A DNA stretch of 64,000 nt from CAVXTT01 sp963764685 (GTDB lineage: Bacteria; Bacteroidota; Ignavibacteria; Ignavibacteriales; Ignavibacteriaceae): assembly GCA_963764685.1 (NCBI GenBank), contig CAVXTT010000017.1:251663-315662 (forward strand). Reading direction: 5' to 3'. The notes under the pieces are model-generated. The model worked only from the letters and a program-made list of their open reading frames with translations, did not search any database and had not been told where the DNA came from. The position numbers and the translations under genes were made by a program. Within the stretch, counting starts at the first letter, position 1. Every line of letters starts with the position of its first letter. This document shows positions 28,483 to 37,850 of the stretch, in pieces.

Positions 28483-29916
28483 ATGGATAAATCCTTCAAG
28501 CTAAACTTTATTAAAGGTTCTGCGGCTGCCTCTATAGGAACGATTGTAAGTATCTGCTTTCATTTCGTCAGCTTTATGATTCTTACCAGAACTCTTGAAA
28601 AGCACGATCTGGGTATATATGTCCTGATACTGGCAGTCATTCAACTTGTTAGTCTTTTAAGCGGATTAGGTCTTGAAATATCAGTAGTAAAGTTTTTAGC
28701 TGGCGAAGAATCGGAAATTAAAAACGTACTCTTCCCCATCCTTATCCTTAAAACGATTCTTCTTGTGCTCGCTGCGGCACTGTTTTATGCAGGGGGCAGG
28801 CTTACTTTATATTTGTTCGGTGAAGAAATAGCCGGATACTTTATTATAATACCTGTAATTTTCATTTCAACCGGACTTAGAGATTTATTTTACAACATTC
28901 TCCAGGGTTTGAACTATTTTAAGAAATATGCAATAGCACAATCAACAACTGCCGTGTTAAGGGTTGCTATGATCATATTCATTGTCCTGAGAAAGGACCT
29001 GACTCTATTAAATTTAATTTATATTGAACTGTTTACTACCGCGGGATCGGCCATTATCCAGGCTTTTTTAATCCCATTCAAAAAACACTTTCATTTGCCT
29101 GCGTTTGAGGTATATAAAGATCTTTTAAGGTTCAGCATCCCGCTTTATATGAATAATGTTTTAACTTTTGTTTATGACAGAGTGAATATCTTTATTATCG
29201 GAGCCTATCTGAATACTGCAAGTATTGCCTTATTTGATGTCGCCGGAAGAATTCCGGATGCCTGCAAACGAATTTATCAATCGTTCATAATAGTATATTA
29301 TCCAAATATTTCTAAACTCTTTAGTCAGAATAATAAAGAAGGTGCTGTAAGTTTGATGAATAAATCATTAGGATTTTCTTCTCTATTTTTTGCTTTTGTT
29401 ACACTTCTCTCATTTCTGTTTGGGGAACAAATACTTACCCTTCTTTTCTCGCAGATTTATAGGGAATCAGCATTTGCGTTTTCCCTATTAATGCTAAATT
29501 TTTATTTAAGATCCTTATCTAACCTGCTCGGCTACACACTCGTATCAGCAGGATATTTCTCTGTCCCAGTCAAAGTAAACATTGTTTCTTCTATAATCAG
29601 TATCGGTGGCAGCTTATTACTAATACCCGCCGTAGGGTATATAGGCGCTGCCTATTCCCTGCTGCTGATGAATGTCTCATCAATGATTCTTTTCAATTAT
29701 AATTTGAGAAAGAGGGAAATAAAACCTGATAGTATAAAATATTATAAGCCTGTTATTTTGATGCTTCCCTTTGCCTTATTAAGTCTTCTTATATCCTCAC
29801 CGGTCCTTAAGCTACTTTATCTTGGTGTATTCATATTTATAAGTGGGTTTTGGCTTGAAGGAATAAAAGATTTATTCAGGTTATTTACAAGAAAAATCAA
29901 ACTGAAAAGCTTGTAG
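28483..29916 (+). CDS. Oligosaccharide flippase (Wzx, MATE/MOP superfamily)
   Basis: 477 residues with about 12-14 hydrophobic helices. It begins KLNFIKGSAAASIGTIVSICF, the usual start of polysaccharide-transport PST proteins. It should move the undecaprenyl-linked repeat unit across the inner membrane. The gene lies after GT4 and before the second lipoprotein and the polymerase, as expected for a Wzx/Wzy-dependent pathway. The tail is basic (RLFTRKIKLKSL). Confidence 0.9.
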   Translation: MDKSFKLNFIKGSAAASIGTIVSICFHFVSFMILTRTLEKHDLGIYVLILAVIQLVSLLSGLGLEISVVKFLAGEESEIKNVLFPILILKTILLVLAAALFYAGGRLTLYLFGEEIAGYFIIIPVIFISTGLRDLFYNILQGLNYFKKYAIAQSTTAVLRVAMIIFIVLRKDLTLLNLIYIELFTTAGSAIIQAFLIPFKKHFHLPAFEVYKDLLRFSIPLYMNNVLTFVYDRVNIFIIGAYLNTASIALFDVAGRIPDACKRIYQSFIIVYYPNISKLFSQNNKEGAVSLMNKSLGFSSLFFAFVTLLSFLFGEQILTLLFSQIYRESAFAFSLLMLNFYLRSLSNLLGYTLVSAGYFSVPVKVNIVSSIISIGGSLLLIPAVGYIGAAYSLLLMNVSSMILFNYNLRKREIKPDSIKYYKPVILMLPFALLSLLISSPVLKLLYLGVFIFISGFWLEGIKDLFRLFTRKIKLKSL

Positions 29917-29960
29917 TAAAATTAGAATATCAATTTAAGTTCTGCATTAGCAATCCAAAT

Positions 29961-30034
29961 ATTGAACTACGGCTATTAGAATATTCACCATTTAATCAAA
30001 AAATACAATTATTGAAATGGCATCATTTATGATT
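29961..30034 (+). promoter_or_regulatory. Candidate weak sigma-54 promoter before the second lipoprotein
   Basis: TGGCATCATTTATGAT at 30018-30033 keeps the -24 element of the two other candidates (TGGCATC), but the -12 half is poor (ATGAT where TTGC is expected). The motif ATTGAACT lies at 29961-29968, about 50 bp upstream, matching the layout before 16624 and before cheW. The promoter call is weaker than the other two. Confidence 0.4.
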
Positions 30035-30075
30035 TTTACTTTTAAATCTATAATGAGTTTGCTTTAGGAGAAACT

Positions 30076-31212
30076 ATGAATATAATATTACGATTAAATG
30101 CAGTACTGATTTTGTTGTTAATTTCGGGGTGTGATATTTTGAACACAGACCCGGATACCACCCCTTATGGAAACCTGAAAATAACAGGACAGGTTTATAT
30201 GCAGCAGGATCCCCTTGCGGGCGCTACAATTCAGGTAGGTGATGTAGCTAACTGGAAAGTCAGCACAGATGATGCAGGTAAATTTGAGATATTCAGGGTT
30301 GCACAAGGTGAGCAGGAAATAAGGATTGAAAAATATCTTGATGACGGCAGAGTGGTAGGGCAAAGAACCAGGATCTTTTTATCGGAGCAATCAGCAGATT
30401 TAGGCGCATTTATTCTTCCCCAGCCAGGTCATATGTTACCGATTGATGTATCAACTGTAACAAGCAATTCGATAACAATTAAATGGGAACGAACCAATGA
30501 CCCGGATTTTGTCGAATACAGAATCTATAGAAGCACAACTCCTGATGTTACTGAACTTTCAAGTGAAATGATTTATTCGACAAAATCGATCGATGATCTT
30601 GAGTACGCAGACCATAATTTCAGGACAGGTATACCGGCTTATTACAGGGTTTTTGTTTTTACAACTTATGGCCGTTATTCTGGAAGTAAGGTTGAAAGTG
30701 CAACTGCACCCGAATTAAATCTTGTTAAAAATCCTGGCTTTGAAGAAACATCAAATGGAACCTTTCCTGATTATTGGCTTGAAAGATTTGCAGGCCAGCC
30801 GCTCTTTAGATTCTTCTCCCTTACTGCTGAGGATAAAAAAGCTGGTGAATATTCATCAAAAATTACATATATAGAATCACAGGCTAACCCTGACCCTGAA
30901 TCCGGAAGTTGGGGAGGTATCTATCAGCACGTGTTTACAACAAATATGAATTTTAACGAGACCTATACGCTTTCCTTCTGGCTTAAAATGGTTACCGGAT
31001 CTGTTCAGATACGTCTTATGAAGAACGGTGATTTCAATCAGCCGCTTTTATTTGCTGAAATTCCCGCAGGTAATGACTGGCAGCAACATTCTCTTAACTT
31101 TAATATTGATCAGGACACAAGGTTTATCGAAATCTGGATGAATACAAAATCAGGACTTGCCCAGGGAGGCATTGTGACCGGATATATGGATGATTTATCC
31201 ATTATTAAATAA
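30076..31212 (+). CDS. Lipoprotein paralogous to the one at 16624-17754
   Basis: 378 residues: a lipobox (LLLISGCDIL), a carboxypeptidase-regulatory-like domain (LKITGQVYMQQDPLAGATI), an FN3-like region (VEYRIYRST, AYYRVFVFT) and a CBM-like jelly roll (NPGFEETSNGTFPDYW ... GYMDDLSIIK). The domain order and many residues match the paralogue 13 kb upstream, including the shared endings GYIDNLKIIK and GYMDDLSIIK. It sits inside the polysaccharide locus between wzx and a glycosyltransferase but has its own terminator and a candidate promoter. A role in binding the exported polysaccharide at the cell surface is inferred. Confidence 0.82.
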   Translation: MNIILRLNAVLILLLISGCDILNTDPDTTPYGNLKITGQVYMQQDPLAGATIQVGDVANWKVSTDDAGKFEIFRVAQGEQEIRIEKYLDDGRVVGQRTRIFLSEQSADLGAFILPQPGHMLPIDVSTVTSNSITIKWERTNDPDFVEYRIYRSTTPDVTELSSEMIYSTKSIDDLEYADHNFRTGIPAYYRVFVFTTYGRYSGSKVESATAPELNLVKNPGFEETSNGTFPDYWLERFAGQPLFRFFSLTAEDKKAGEYSSKITYIESQANPDPESGSWGGIYQHVFTTNMNFNETYTLSFWLKMVTGSVQIRLMKNGDFNQPLLFAEIPAGNDWQQHSLNFNIDQDTRFIEIWMNTKSGLAQGGIVTGYMDDLSIIK

Positions 31213-31240
31213 ATATTCTTAATCCGAACCTACAGAGAGG

Positions 31241-31270
31241 AAGTGCACCTGAACGGGTGCATTTCTTTTT
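31241..31270 (+). terminator. Intrinsic terminator after the second lipoprotein gene
   Basis: TGCACC at 31244-31249 pairs with GGTGCA at 31256-31261 around a TGAACG loop, extended by A-T/G-T pairs, and is followed by TTTCTTTTT. It isolates the lipoprotein gene from the glycosyltransferase gene that starts at 31281. Confidence 0.8.
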
Positions 31271-31280
31271 AAGAGAGAGA

Positions 31281-32411
31281 ATGAAAATTATTATGGTAGA
31301 TGCCTCAATTGGCAATGATTATTCAGTTTGTTTATGCAATGGCCTTTACGAAAAGGGAATGGAGGTGCTGCTTATCGTCCCTTCTAATAAAGAAACCGGA
31401 TTAACACATAAATTCCGGATGCTAAAATGGGCCCCTTCAAAGGATAAAAAAGAAAGTAAGATTAAAAAAATAATTTCTTATTTAAACTATTTCAGACGCA
31501 TGTACAAATTGATCGGAAGCAGTAATAATTGTGTAGTGCATTATCAATTCTTCAGAAGGCGGGATGAGATACTCTTTTATTTATTCCTGAAAGTTACAGG
31601 GAAAAAGCTATTTCATACTGCACATAATGTGCTTCCTCATAGTGCAAAGGTGTATGATTTCCTTTTGCAGAAATTAGTATACAAGTGCAGCACCGGTATA
31701 ATTGCACATTCGAATTTTATTAGAAACAAAATCATCACGGATTTTAATATTGTTCCGGAAAAGATCCGTGTGATTCCGCATGGGAATTTTGATTTTTATT
31801 TACCTATGGGAAACCTTTCAAAAGCAGCTGCAAGGAAAAGATTTAGTCTGAATATAAGGGACAAAGTTCTTTTATTTTTTGGAGGAATCAGGGACTATAA
31901 AGGGCTGGACACATTACTGAATGCCTTCAATATTATTAAGAATGAAGACAATTATAAATTGATAATTGCAGGCGCTCCACAGAATAAAGAAACGGAAGTA
32001 AAATATGAAAGTATGATCAGAGAGATAACCACGAACGGAAAGATACATTATAACTTCAGCTTTATTTCAAACGAGGACGTTGCTGCTTACTTTATTTCAA
32101 GCGATGTACTTGTACTTCCATATAAAAATATATACCACAGCGGTTTAATTCATCTTGCTTACTCTTTCAGTAAGCCGGTGATTGCATCAAGGGTAGGGGA
32201 TTTTGAGGAAGTAATTGAAGAGGATAAAAGCGGTATCCTCCTCGATCAAAATACACCTGAAGATCTTGCCAGTAAGATCAGGGTATTTTTTTCAGATGAT
32301 CAGAGGGCAAAAAAAGAAGAAGATATCTCCAAACTTAATAGATCAAAGTATTCGTGGGACAATATTGCAAATCAAACAATTAATTTTTATGAATATTTAT
32401 GCTTGAATTGA
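31281..32411 (+). CDS. Glycosyltransferase, GT4 family
   Basis: About 376 residues, GT-B fold. The N-terminal domain begins MKIIMVDASIGNDYSVCL; the donor domain has LLFFGGIRDYKGLDTLLNAF, LIIAGAPQNKE and LPYKNIYHSGLIHLAYSFSKPVIAS. ATG 31281 follows AGAGAGAG and is preferred to the upstream in-frame GTG at 31257, which lies inside the terminator hairpin of the previous gene. It adds a sugar in the repeat-unit pathway; the specificity is unknown. The next gene starts inside its last codons. Confidence 0.88.
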   Translation: MKIIMVDASIGNDYSVCLCNGLYEKGMEVLLIVPSNKETGLTHKFRMLKWAPSKDKKESKIKKIISYLNYFRRMYKLIGSSNNCVVHYQFFRRRDEILFYLFLKVTGKKLFHTAHNVLPHSAKVYDFLLQKLVYKCSTGIIAHSNFIRNKIITDFNIVPEKIRVIPHGNFDFYLPMGNLSKAAARKRFSLNIRDKVLLFFGGIRDYKGLDTLLNAFNIIKNEDNYKLIIAGAPQNKETEVKYESMIREITTNGKIHYNFSFISNEDVAAYFISSDVLVLPYKNIYHSGLIHLAYSFSKPVIASRVGDFEEVIEEDKSGILLDQNTPEDLASKIRVFFSDDQRAKKEEDISKLNRSKYSWDNIANQTINFYEYLCLN

Positions 32412-33727
32412 CTGATAGTTATTATCCGCAGGTAATAGAGTTTGGTGAAAAGGTTGAGAAAAGAAATTTCTATGCCATTGTAGCCAGAGTTGCATTCTTC
32501 ATGGTCGTGTTCTTCAATATTTTTGGTACTTCACTCCCTTTCAGAGAAAGAATCCTTGATGTAAGTGAAGTTGCAACATCCAATATTACCAATCAGATTG
32601 TCTTTATAACGATGTTTTTTCTTGCGTTAATAGCTCTCATTCCAAAGATGCGTGTCTTCTCACAGTTCATACTTGAAGAAAAATTCCTTTACATATTTAT
32701 CCTCTGGTGTGTACTATCGATGCTCTGGTCGGAGTACAGCTTCATTGTCTTCAAGAGATGGTTCCAGTTATTTACAATTGTATTTGCTTCAACTGTTTCC
32801 TTATTATACATAAAGAGTGATAAACAGATACTTAAATATTTAAAGCCTGTAAGTGCATTGTTTGTCATTCTGAGCTTTATATCAGTATTTACAATACCTG
32901 GTGCTCTTGATGATTACGGCATTTGGCGTGGCCTGGCAGCTTCAAAGAACCATCTTGGACAGGCTGCTCTCGTCTGTCTCCTGGTATGGGCTTTTGCGTT
33001 TAAATATGCAACTATTCCCGGTAAATTATTATCCTTCATCATAATGATATTATCCTCAATACTTCTCTTCGGATCAAAAAGCAGTACAGCGATGTTTGCA
33101 TTCTTTATTTTATGTGGTGCGGGCTTTCTCTTTTTTATCGATAATCAGTTTAAAAAAATAAACGCCGGAAGGTTTCTCTCTTTTATTACTATTAGCTCGT
33201 TGATAATATTTGTTATATATGCCTTTATAGCAACTCCTGATCTGGTAAGTACCTTTCTTGGTTATTTTGGTGAGGATATCACATTTACCGGCAGAACAGA
33301 TCTTTGGTCTGATATATTTCATGAGGCACAAAAACATATATGGCTTGGCACCGGGTATCAGAGTTTCTGGGTTATTACAAATAATGATATTCTGAAGCTT
33401 TACCAAATTTATATATGGCTCCCGAAACAGGCTCACAATGGTTATATAGATCTGATTAATGAAGTAGGAATTTTAGGTTCCGTATTATTTTTATTAATGA
33501 TTATTTCCTATTTTCTAAATCTGCATAAGATTGGTGAAAAACAGATATGGACCTGGTTTATAATAGCTGTACTAATTGTTAACCTGCAGGAGTCGACTTT
33601 ATTCCACGGGGGAGTATTGACAGGTTCAATTTTTATCCTGAGCTACCTTATTGTAATTATGAAAAAATTTGACCGGAACAATTTTATACTCTTATCTCAA
33701 AATGAAGACGATGAGGAGCCGGAATGA
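32399..33727 (+). CDS. O-antigen/exopolysaccharide polymerase (Wzy/ExoQ-like)
   Basis: 442 residues with about ten membrane helices and the O-antigen ligase/polymerase (Wzy_C) region: FTGRTDLWSDIFHEAQKHIWLGTGYQSFW and QAHNGYIDLINEVGILG. These are the loop motifs of ExoQ-type polymerases, which join flipped repeat units at the periplasmic face. The N-terminal tail of about 25 residues is hydrophilic. It overlaps the glycosyltransferase gene before it by 13 bases and the one after it by 4 bases. Confidence 0.88.
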   Translation: MLELTDSYYPQVIEFGEKVEKRNFYAIVARVAFFMVVFFNIFGTSLPFRERILDVSEVATSNITNQIVFITMFFLALIALIPKMRVFSQFILEEKFLYIFILWCVLSMLWSEYSFIVFKRWFQLFTIVFASTVSLLYIKSDKQILKYLKPVSALFVILSFISVFTIPGALDDYGIWRGLAASKNHLGQAALVCLLVWAFAFKYATIPGKLLSFIIMILSSILLFGSKSSTAMFAFFILCGAGFLFFIDNQFKKINAGRFLSFITISSLIIFVIYAFIATPDLVSTFLGYFGEDITFTGRTDLWSDIFHEAQKHIWLGTGYQSFWVITNNDILKLYQIYIWLPKQAHNGYIDLINEVGILGSVLFLLMIISYFLNLHKIGEKQIWTWFIIAVLIVNLQESTLFHGGVLTGSIFILSYLIVIMKKFDRNNFILLSQNEDDEEPE

Positions 33728-34911
33728 TCTCCATACTTCATATTTCATACGAGCTCAGGGATAGGAAAAACAGGAAAATCACAACTGCAGTTAATAATCT
33801 TATTAAAAATTCACTCACTTTCTCCAATGCCCGCATCATAGACCTTATGAGAGTCACCAGTTTTAAGGAAGAAAAAATCCAGATAGATCAGAGAGGTCAC
33901 CTTATTGTTAATGCATTCGGGCTGCCATATGGCATTTTATTAAAAAACCATCTAACCAGAGCACTCGATTTTGTCTCCGCTGCAGAAGAACAAAATCTTA
34001 TTTCATTCAGGGATATCGACGCAATTCACGCTCACAAGGTAACATTTGAGGGATATTTAGGATATCATATTCACCGCAAGTTGAACATACCATTATTTCT
34101 TACGCTTAGGAACACTGATTTCAAGGTTTTCCGGTACAGACCTGATCTCCATCCTATGGCCAAAGAAATCCTGCAGAGCGCTTCAAATATTTTTTATCTT
34201 GTTCCTTCAATGCTTACCTTGTTGAGAAAACATTTCGGAAGAGAATTTTTTGAGAGATCACTGAGACATAAACTTGTGCACCTTCCCAATATCATCATCA
34301 GAGATTTTAATCCGGAGGTAAATCCAAAGCAAGATCCTTACTTTTTTACTGCTATGGGACTCACAAAGAAAGATGTGAAAGGGAAAAATCTGAAAAGGCT
34401 TCTTAAAGCTGTTGCAGAAATTAAAAACCTTCAGATTAATTTAAAGCTTGCAGGAAGGGGAGATTATGAATGGAAGGTAAAGAAATGGACAAGAAATTTT
34501 AAGCTCGAAGATAAGGTTGAATTCCTGGGATTCATCAACAATGCAGATATAGATAAATATCATGCAGCGGCAGCAGCATTTGTTCTCCCGAGTCTCAGTG
34601 AGTCATTCGGAATGGTTTATGCCGAAGCACTTTTTAATGGTACACCCATACTTTGTTCAAAAGGTGTAGTCGGGTTTGAAGGATTTTTTAACAACGTAGG
34701 CGTAGCAGTTAACCCTTATTCCGTAAATGACATAAAGAAGGGGCTTGTTGAACTCATAACAAATAACTCCTTTTACAGGAATGAAATAATACATCTTAAG
34801 AATACCGGTGCTTTCAGTATTTTCGATCCTAAAAATATAACCCGTAAATACCAGCAGGTTATGACGGATGTGCTGCCCGTTATGTGTAGTGAGTTCAGCT
34901 ACGAACATTAA
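33724..34911 (+). CDS. Glycosyltransferase, GT4 family
   Basis: 395 residues, GT-B fold. The N-terminal half has AIHAHKVTFEGYLGYHIHR and LFLTLRNTDFKVFRYRP; the donor half has VEFLGFINNADIDKYHAAAAAFVLPS and SESFGMVYAEALFNGTPILC, the typical GT4 E-x7-E motif. It overlaps the polymerase gene by four bases. It is the last gene of the polysaccharide operon and stops 6 bases before the end of the convergent beta-helix gene. Confidence 0.88.
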   Translation: MISILHISYELRDRKNRKITTAVNNLIKNSLTFSNARIIDLMRVTSFKEEKIQIDQRGHLIVNAFGLPYGILLKNHLTRALDFVSAAEEQNLISFRDIDAIHAHKVTFEGYLGYHIHRKLNIPLFLTLRNTDFKVFRYRPDLHPMAKEILQSASNIFYLVPSMLTLLRKHFGREFFERSLRHKLVHLPNIIIRDFNPEVNPKQDPYFFTAMGLTKKDVKGKNLKRLLKAVAEIKNLQINLKLAGRGDYEWKVKKWTRNFKLEDKVEFLGFINNADIDKYHAAAAAFVLPSLSESFGMVYAEALFNGTPILCSKGVVGFEGFFNNVGVAVNPYSVNDIKKGLVELITNNSFYRNEIIHLKNTGAFSIFDPKNITRKYQQVMTDVLPVMCSEFSYEH

Positions 34912-34917
34912 ATATTA

Positions 34918-36192
34918 TCATTTTGAATACTCAACTGCTCCAATATCTGTTGTTTTCCCCTTTTTCCGGTCAGCTCCTTTAAAATCATTATTAAATAACT
35001 TGATATTTTCTCCCGCATCTATGGCGGGGGATCCGGTTGTTAGATTTAGATCATTATCCAGCTTAGGATCAGCCATTATACTCTGCTGATCAAAACCTTC
35101 CGATTGCCATTGTTTAAAAGTCATACCCCCTCCCGCAGCAGGATAATTTACAATATTTCCATCTCCATTTCTGAAATAAAGATTATGATTAAAACTCTTT
35201 AAAGGATCTTTTATCCGGCTTGTCAGATTGATAATATATGCGGCTGCGGATGTAATAAAAATATTATTATATGCTTTTACATATTCTGCTTCCGTTATAT
35301 AAAGATTATTGCTGCCCCTGCTTTTTAAAGTGTTATTATATAATTCGAGACTGCCGTATCCCTTGTCGAGATTACGGAATCCCACAACGGAAGCGAGAGT
35401 ATTAGGGCAGTAAACTATATTATTATAATAAATATGCCTCCCTTGAGCATTTGTTGTATAAATTCCCTGTGAATTAGTCTTTAAGTTATCCTGATAAATA
35501 AAATTGCCGCTGATAGTAATATCCTGATCAAGGTAACTCTGTATACCATCCAGGTGCTGATCCGGCTGATCATTTCTTAGAATTATCTTATTATTCTCGA
35601 TCCTGATCTTATTGTTACGTTGTGAATAAATACCATCGGTTTGGGCATTTATCATACCGGATGGAGAAGTAATAAAATTTCCGGTAATAATACAATCATT
35701 GCTATTTTCTATCAGTACCGCTCCGTGTCCTGTAATCAGAAAATCACAATTCTTAATAACTATCTCTTTACCATAAGCAATTCTAATACTTCCTTCGCCC
35801 ACCGCATTCTTCAGATCTAAGTTGCTGACCTCTACAAAATTTGCTTTGTAGATATAGATATTATTATCCCTTATCTTTTGTCCGTCAATTACCGGTTTAG
35901 CTCCAGAACCGTATGAAGTAATCACAACTGGTTTTTTCCGGCTTCCACCAGATGAGAGACGGATTTTTTCATACCATACCGATCCTGATCTTAAAAAGAT
36001 TGTATCTCCTGGATGAAATTTAGAATTATTAATAACTTCAAAGGTTTTAACTGCCCTATCGGGAGTATCACCCGGATTGGCATCATTCCCGTTAAGCGCA
36101 TCTACAAAAATATTACCCTTCGGGTGAGGCGTACTGCAGCCTGAACCTGGAATTAAAAAGAGCATAATTATAAACAGGTAGTGCATTTTCAT
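34918..36192 (-). CDS. Right-handed beta-helix lipoprotein
   Basis: 424 residues with a lipoprotein signal (LIPGSGCST, Cys about 19), then a parallel beta-helix (pectate-lyase-like) domain: IFVDALNGNDANPGDTPDRAVKTFEVI near the start, then many short repeats such as NCDFLITGHGAVLIENSNDC and QGIYTTNAQGRHIYYNN. It closely resembles the two beta-helix proteins upstream on the same strand but is anchored by lipid, without a type IX sorting tail. Beta-helix proteins of this kind bind or cleave polysaccharides; the adjacent polysaccharide locus makes that a fair inference. No catalytic residues can be assigned. Confidence 0.85.
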   Translation of the reverse strand: MKMHYLFIIMLFLIPGSGCSTPHPKGNIFVDALNGNDANPGDTPDRAVKTFEVINNSKFHPGDTIFLRSGSVWYEKIRLSSGGSRKKPVVITSYGSGAKPVIDGQKIRDNNIYIYKANFVEVSNLDLKNAVGEGSIRIAYGKEIVIKNCDFLITGHGAVLIENSNDCIITGNFITSPSGMINAQTDGIYSQRNNKIRIENNKIILRNDQPDQHLDGIQSYLDQDITISGNFIYQDNLKTNSQGIYTTNAQGRHIYYNNIVYCPNTLASVVGFRNLDKGYGSLELYNNTLKSRGSNNLYITEAEYVKAYNNIFITSAAAYIINLTSRIKDPLKSFNHNLYFRNGDGNIVNYPAAGGGMTFKQWQSEGFDQQSIMADPKLDNDLNLTTGSPAIDAGENIKLFNNDFKGADRKKGKTTDIGAVEYSK

Positions 36193-36237
36193 TGCAGCAA
36201 TATATATAATGAAGTTGTTAGATGATGAGATTTACAA

Positions 36238-36262
36238 TAAAAACCCCGACACGTGCCGGGGC
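36238..36262 (-). terminator. Intrinsic terminator of the beta-helix/T9SS gene
   Basis: On the minus strand CCCCG and CGGGG pair around GCACGTGT and are followed by TTTTTATT. It lies about 30 bp after the stop of the gene ending at 36291. Confidence 0.8.
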
Positions 36263-36290
36263 AAGGAAGGAAACAAAAACTATATCTTAT

Positions 36291-37850
36291 TTATTTGACT
36301 AAGGTCATCTTTTTTGATTCAACGAAAGAAGCTGTTTTTAGCTGATAGATATAAACTCCGCTTGAAAGACTGCTGCCGTCAAATTGTACCTGGTAATCTC
36401 CGGCACCTTTTGTCTCATTAACAAGAGTGGCAACTTCTTTACCAAGAATATCATATATTTTTAAAGTAACCTCAGATGCCGTGGCCAGCGAATATCTAAT
36501 CTGTGTGGAAGGGTTAAAAGGATTAGGGTAATTTTGTGACAGGTCAAATTTAACAGGCGATTGATCGCCGGTATTATCTCCATTATCTTTAAGGACATAC
36601 ATACTTTCATATGCGCCGATGTCGGTACCATTCATTTGCGGTCTTAATCTTCCCCCCTTATCAAACTTGTATGCAGTCCCGAGATCAATTCCTTTATTTA
36701 TGGCGCCTGAGACTGCTTTCAAAGTATAATTAGATTCAAGCCCTGGATTCGACAATACGCCATTTGATTCTAAACCAAGCGCCTGCCATTGAGAAAATGT
36801 TTTTATTGAACCATTATAAGATCCTGCTCTTGTACCTCCGCCATTATAATATAAATTATTGTTTACATTAGAAAAGGAATTTATTGTGGTAAGTTTAATT
36901 ATTTCAGCACCGGTTAGTGTTGCAATAAAAATATTATTTTTTGCTATCAGGTTCGGGTCTTCGGTGACATATAGTACACTTCCGCCCCTACCTATTAATG
37001 TATTATGATATACTCTCACGGTTCCCGTGCCGGCAGTTAAATTCCTGAAACCTATTACAGCAGAAATGGTATTTGGGCAGTTGACCACATTATTAAAATA
37101 TATGTGTGTACCTGAGCCTGTGGTTGCATAGATTCCCTGCGAGTTAAATGTTTTATTATTGTTTTGAAAAATATAATTATTCTTCAGGGTTAATGATTTA
37201 TCTATATAACTCTGTATTCCATCGACGTGAGGTGTTGCTGCAGTGTTTGTAATTACAATACTATTCCCGTCGTAAGTATTATAGCTGTTGCGCTGTGAAT
37301 AGATACCGTCTGTTTGTATATCAAATGATCCCGAAGGTGTTGTTATTGAATTGCGAGATACAATGCAGTAACTGCTATTTTCAATAAAAACACCGCCGTG
37401 ACCTGTTACAAAAATCTGATTATCTGACACTTTAACGTTTGAAGCTGTACATACCCTTACCTGTCCCGAACCCGTTGCATTCTGCAGTTTAAAATTCTGT
37501 ATTATTACATTATTCTTCCCATACAGATATATACAATTGCTTCTTGAATATGAACCATCGATAACCGGGTAATTACCACTGCCGTATGCGCCATAGATTA
37601 TCGGGCTGCTGCTGGTTCCGGACGATTTAATAGTGAGGCTTTCGTACCATATTCCACCTTTTTTGAATAAGATCTGATCGCCGGGTGCAAAAGTCATTGC
37701 ATTAACCTTTGCGATGGTTTTCCAGGCTGTACTGGTAGTTGTCCCGCTATTTACATTATTTCCAGATATATCGTCCACATAATATACTGTTGCAGAACTT
37801 ACATTATATAACAAAAGAAATATGATCAGTAGTGCAGATTTGTTATACAT
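36291..37850 (-). CDS. Secreted beta-helix protein with type IX secretion C-terminal sorting domain
   Basis: 519 residues: a signal peptide (LLIIFLLLYNVSSA), a beta-helix domain (VYYVDDISGNNVNSGTT ... FKKGGIWYESLTIKSSGTS) and a C-terminal type A sorting domain of about 85 residues (LSQNYPNPFNPSTQIRYSL, IYDILGKEVATLVNETKG, SGVYIYQLKT, SKKMTLVK). This tail sends proteins through the T9SS and gets them attached to or released from the surface; the exact wording is typical of Ignavibacteria. The ribosome site AAGGAG precedes the ATG. It is a paralogue of the gene at 38762-40303. Confidence 0.92.
   Translation of the reverse strand: MYNKSALLIIFLLLYNVSSATVYYVDDISGNNVNSGTTTSTAWKTIAKVNAMTFAPGDQILFKKGGIWYESLTIKSSGTSSSPIIYGAYGSGNYPVIDGSYSRSNCIYLYGKNNVIIQNFKLQNATGSGQVRVCTASNVKVSDNQIFVTGHGGVFIENSSYCIVSRNSITTPSGSFDIQTDGIYSQRNSYNTYDGNSIVITNTAATPHVDGIQSYIDKSLTLKNNYIFQNNNKTFNSQGIYATTGSGTHIYFNNVVNCPNTISAVIGFRNLTAGTGTVRVYHNTLIGRGGSVLYVTEDPNLIAKNNIFIATLTGAEIIKLTTINSFSNVNNNLYYNGGGTRAGSYNGSIKTFSQWQALGLESNGVLSNPGLESNYTLKAVSGAINKGIDLGTAYKFDKGGRLRPQMNGTDIGAYESMYVLKDNGDNTGDQSPVKFDLSQNYPNPFNPSTQIRYSLATASEVTLKIYDILGKEVATLVNETKGAGDYQVQFDGSSLSSGVYIYQLKTASFVESKKMTLVK

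Noticed and set aside
18735..34911. PEP-CTERM/exosortase-type EPS locus
   Set aside because: Kinase-regulator pair and promoter layout are similar, but no exosortase, PrsW or PEP-CTERM protein is present on the left side; the surface proteins use T9SS and lipid anchors.
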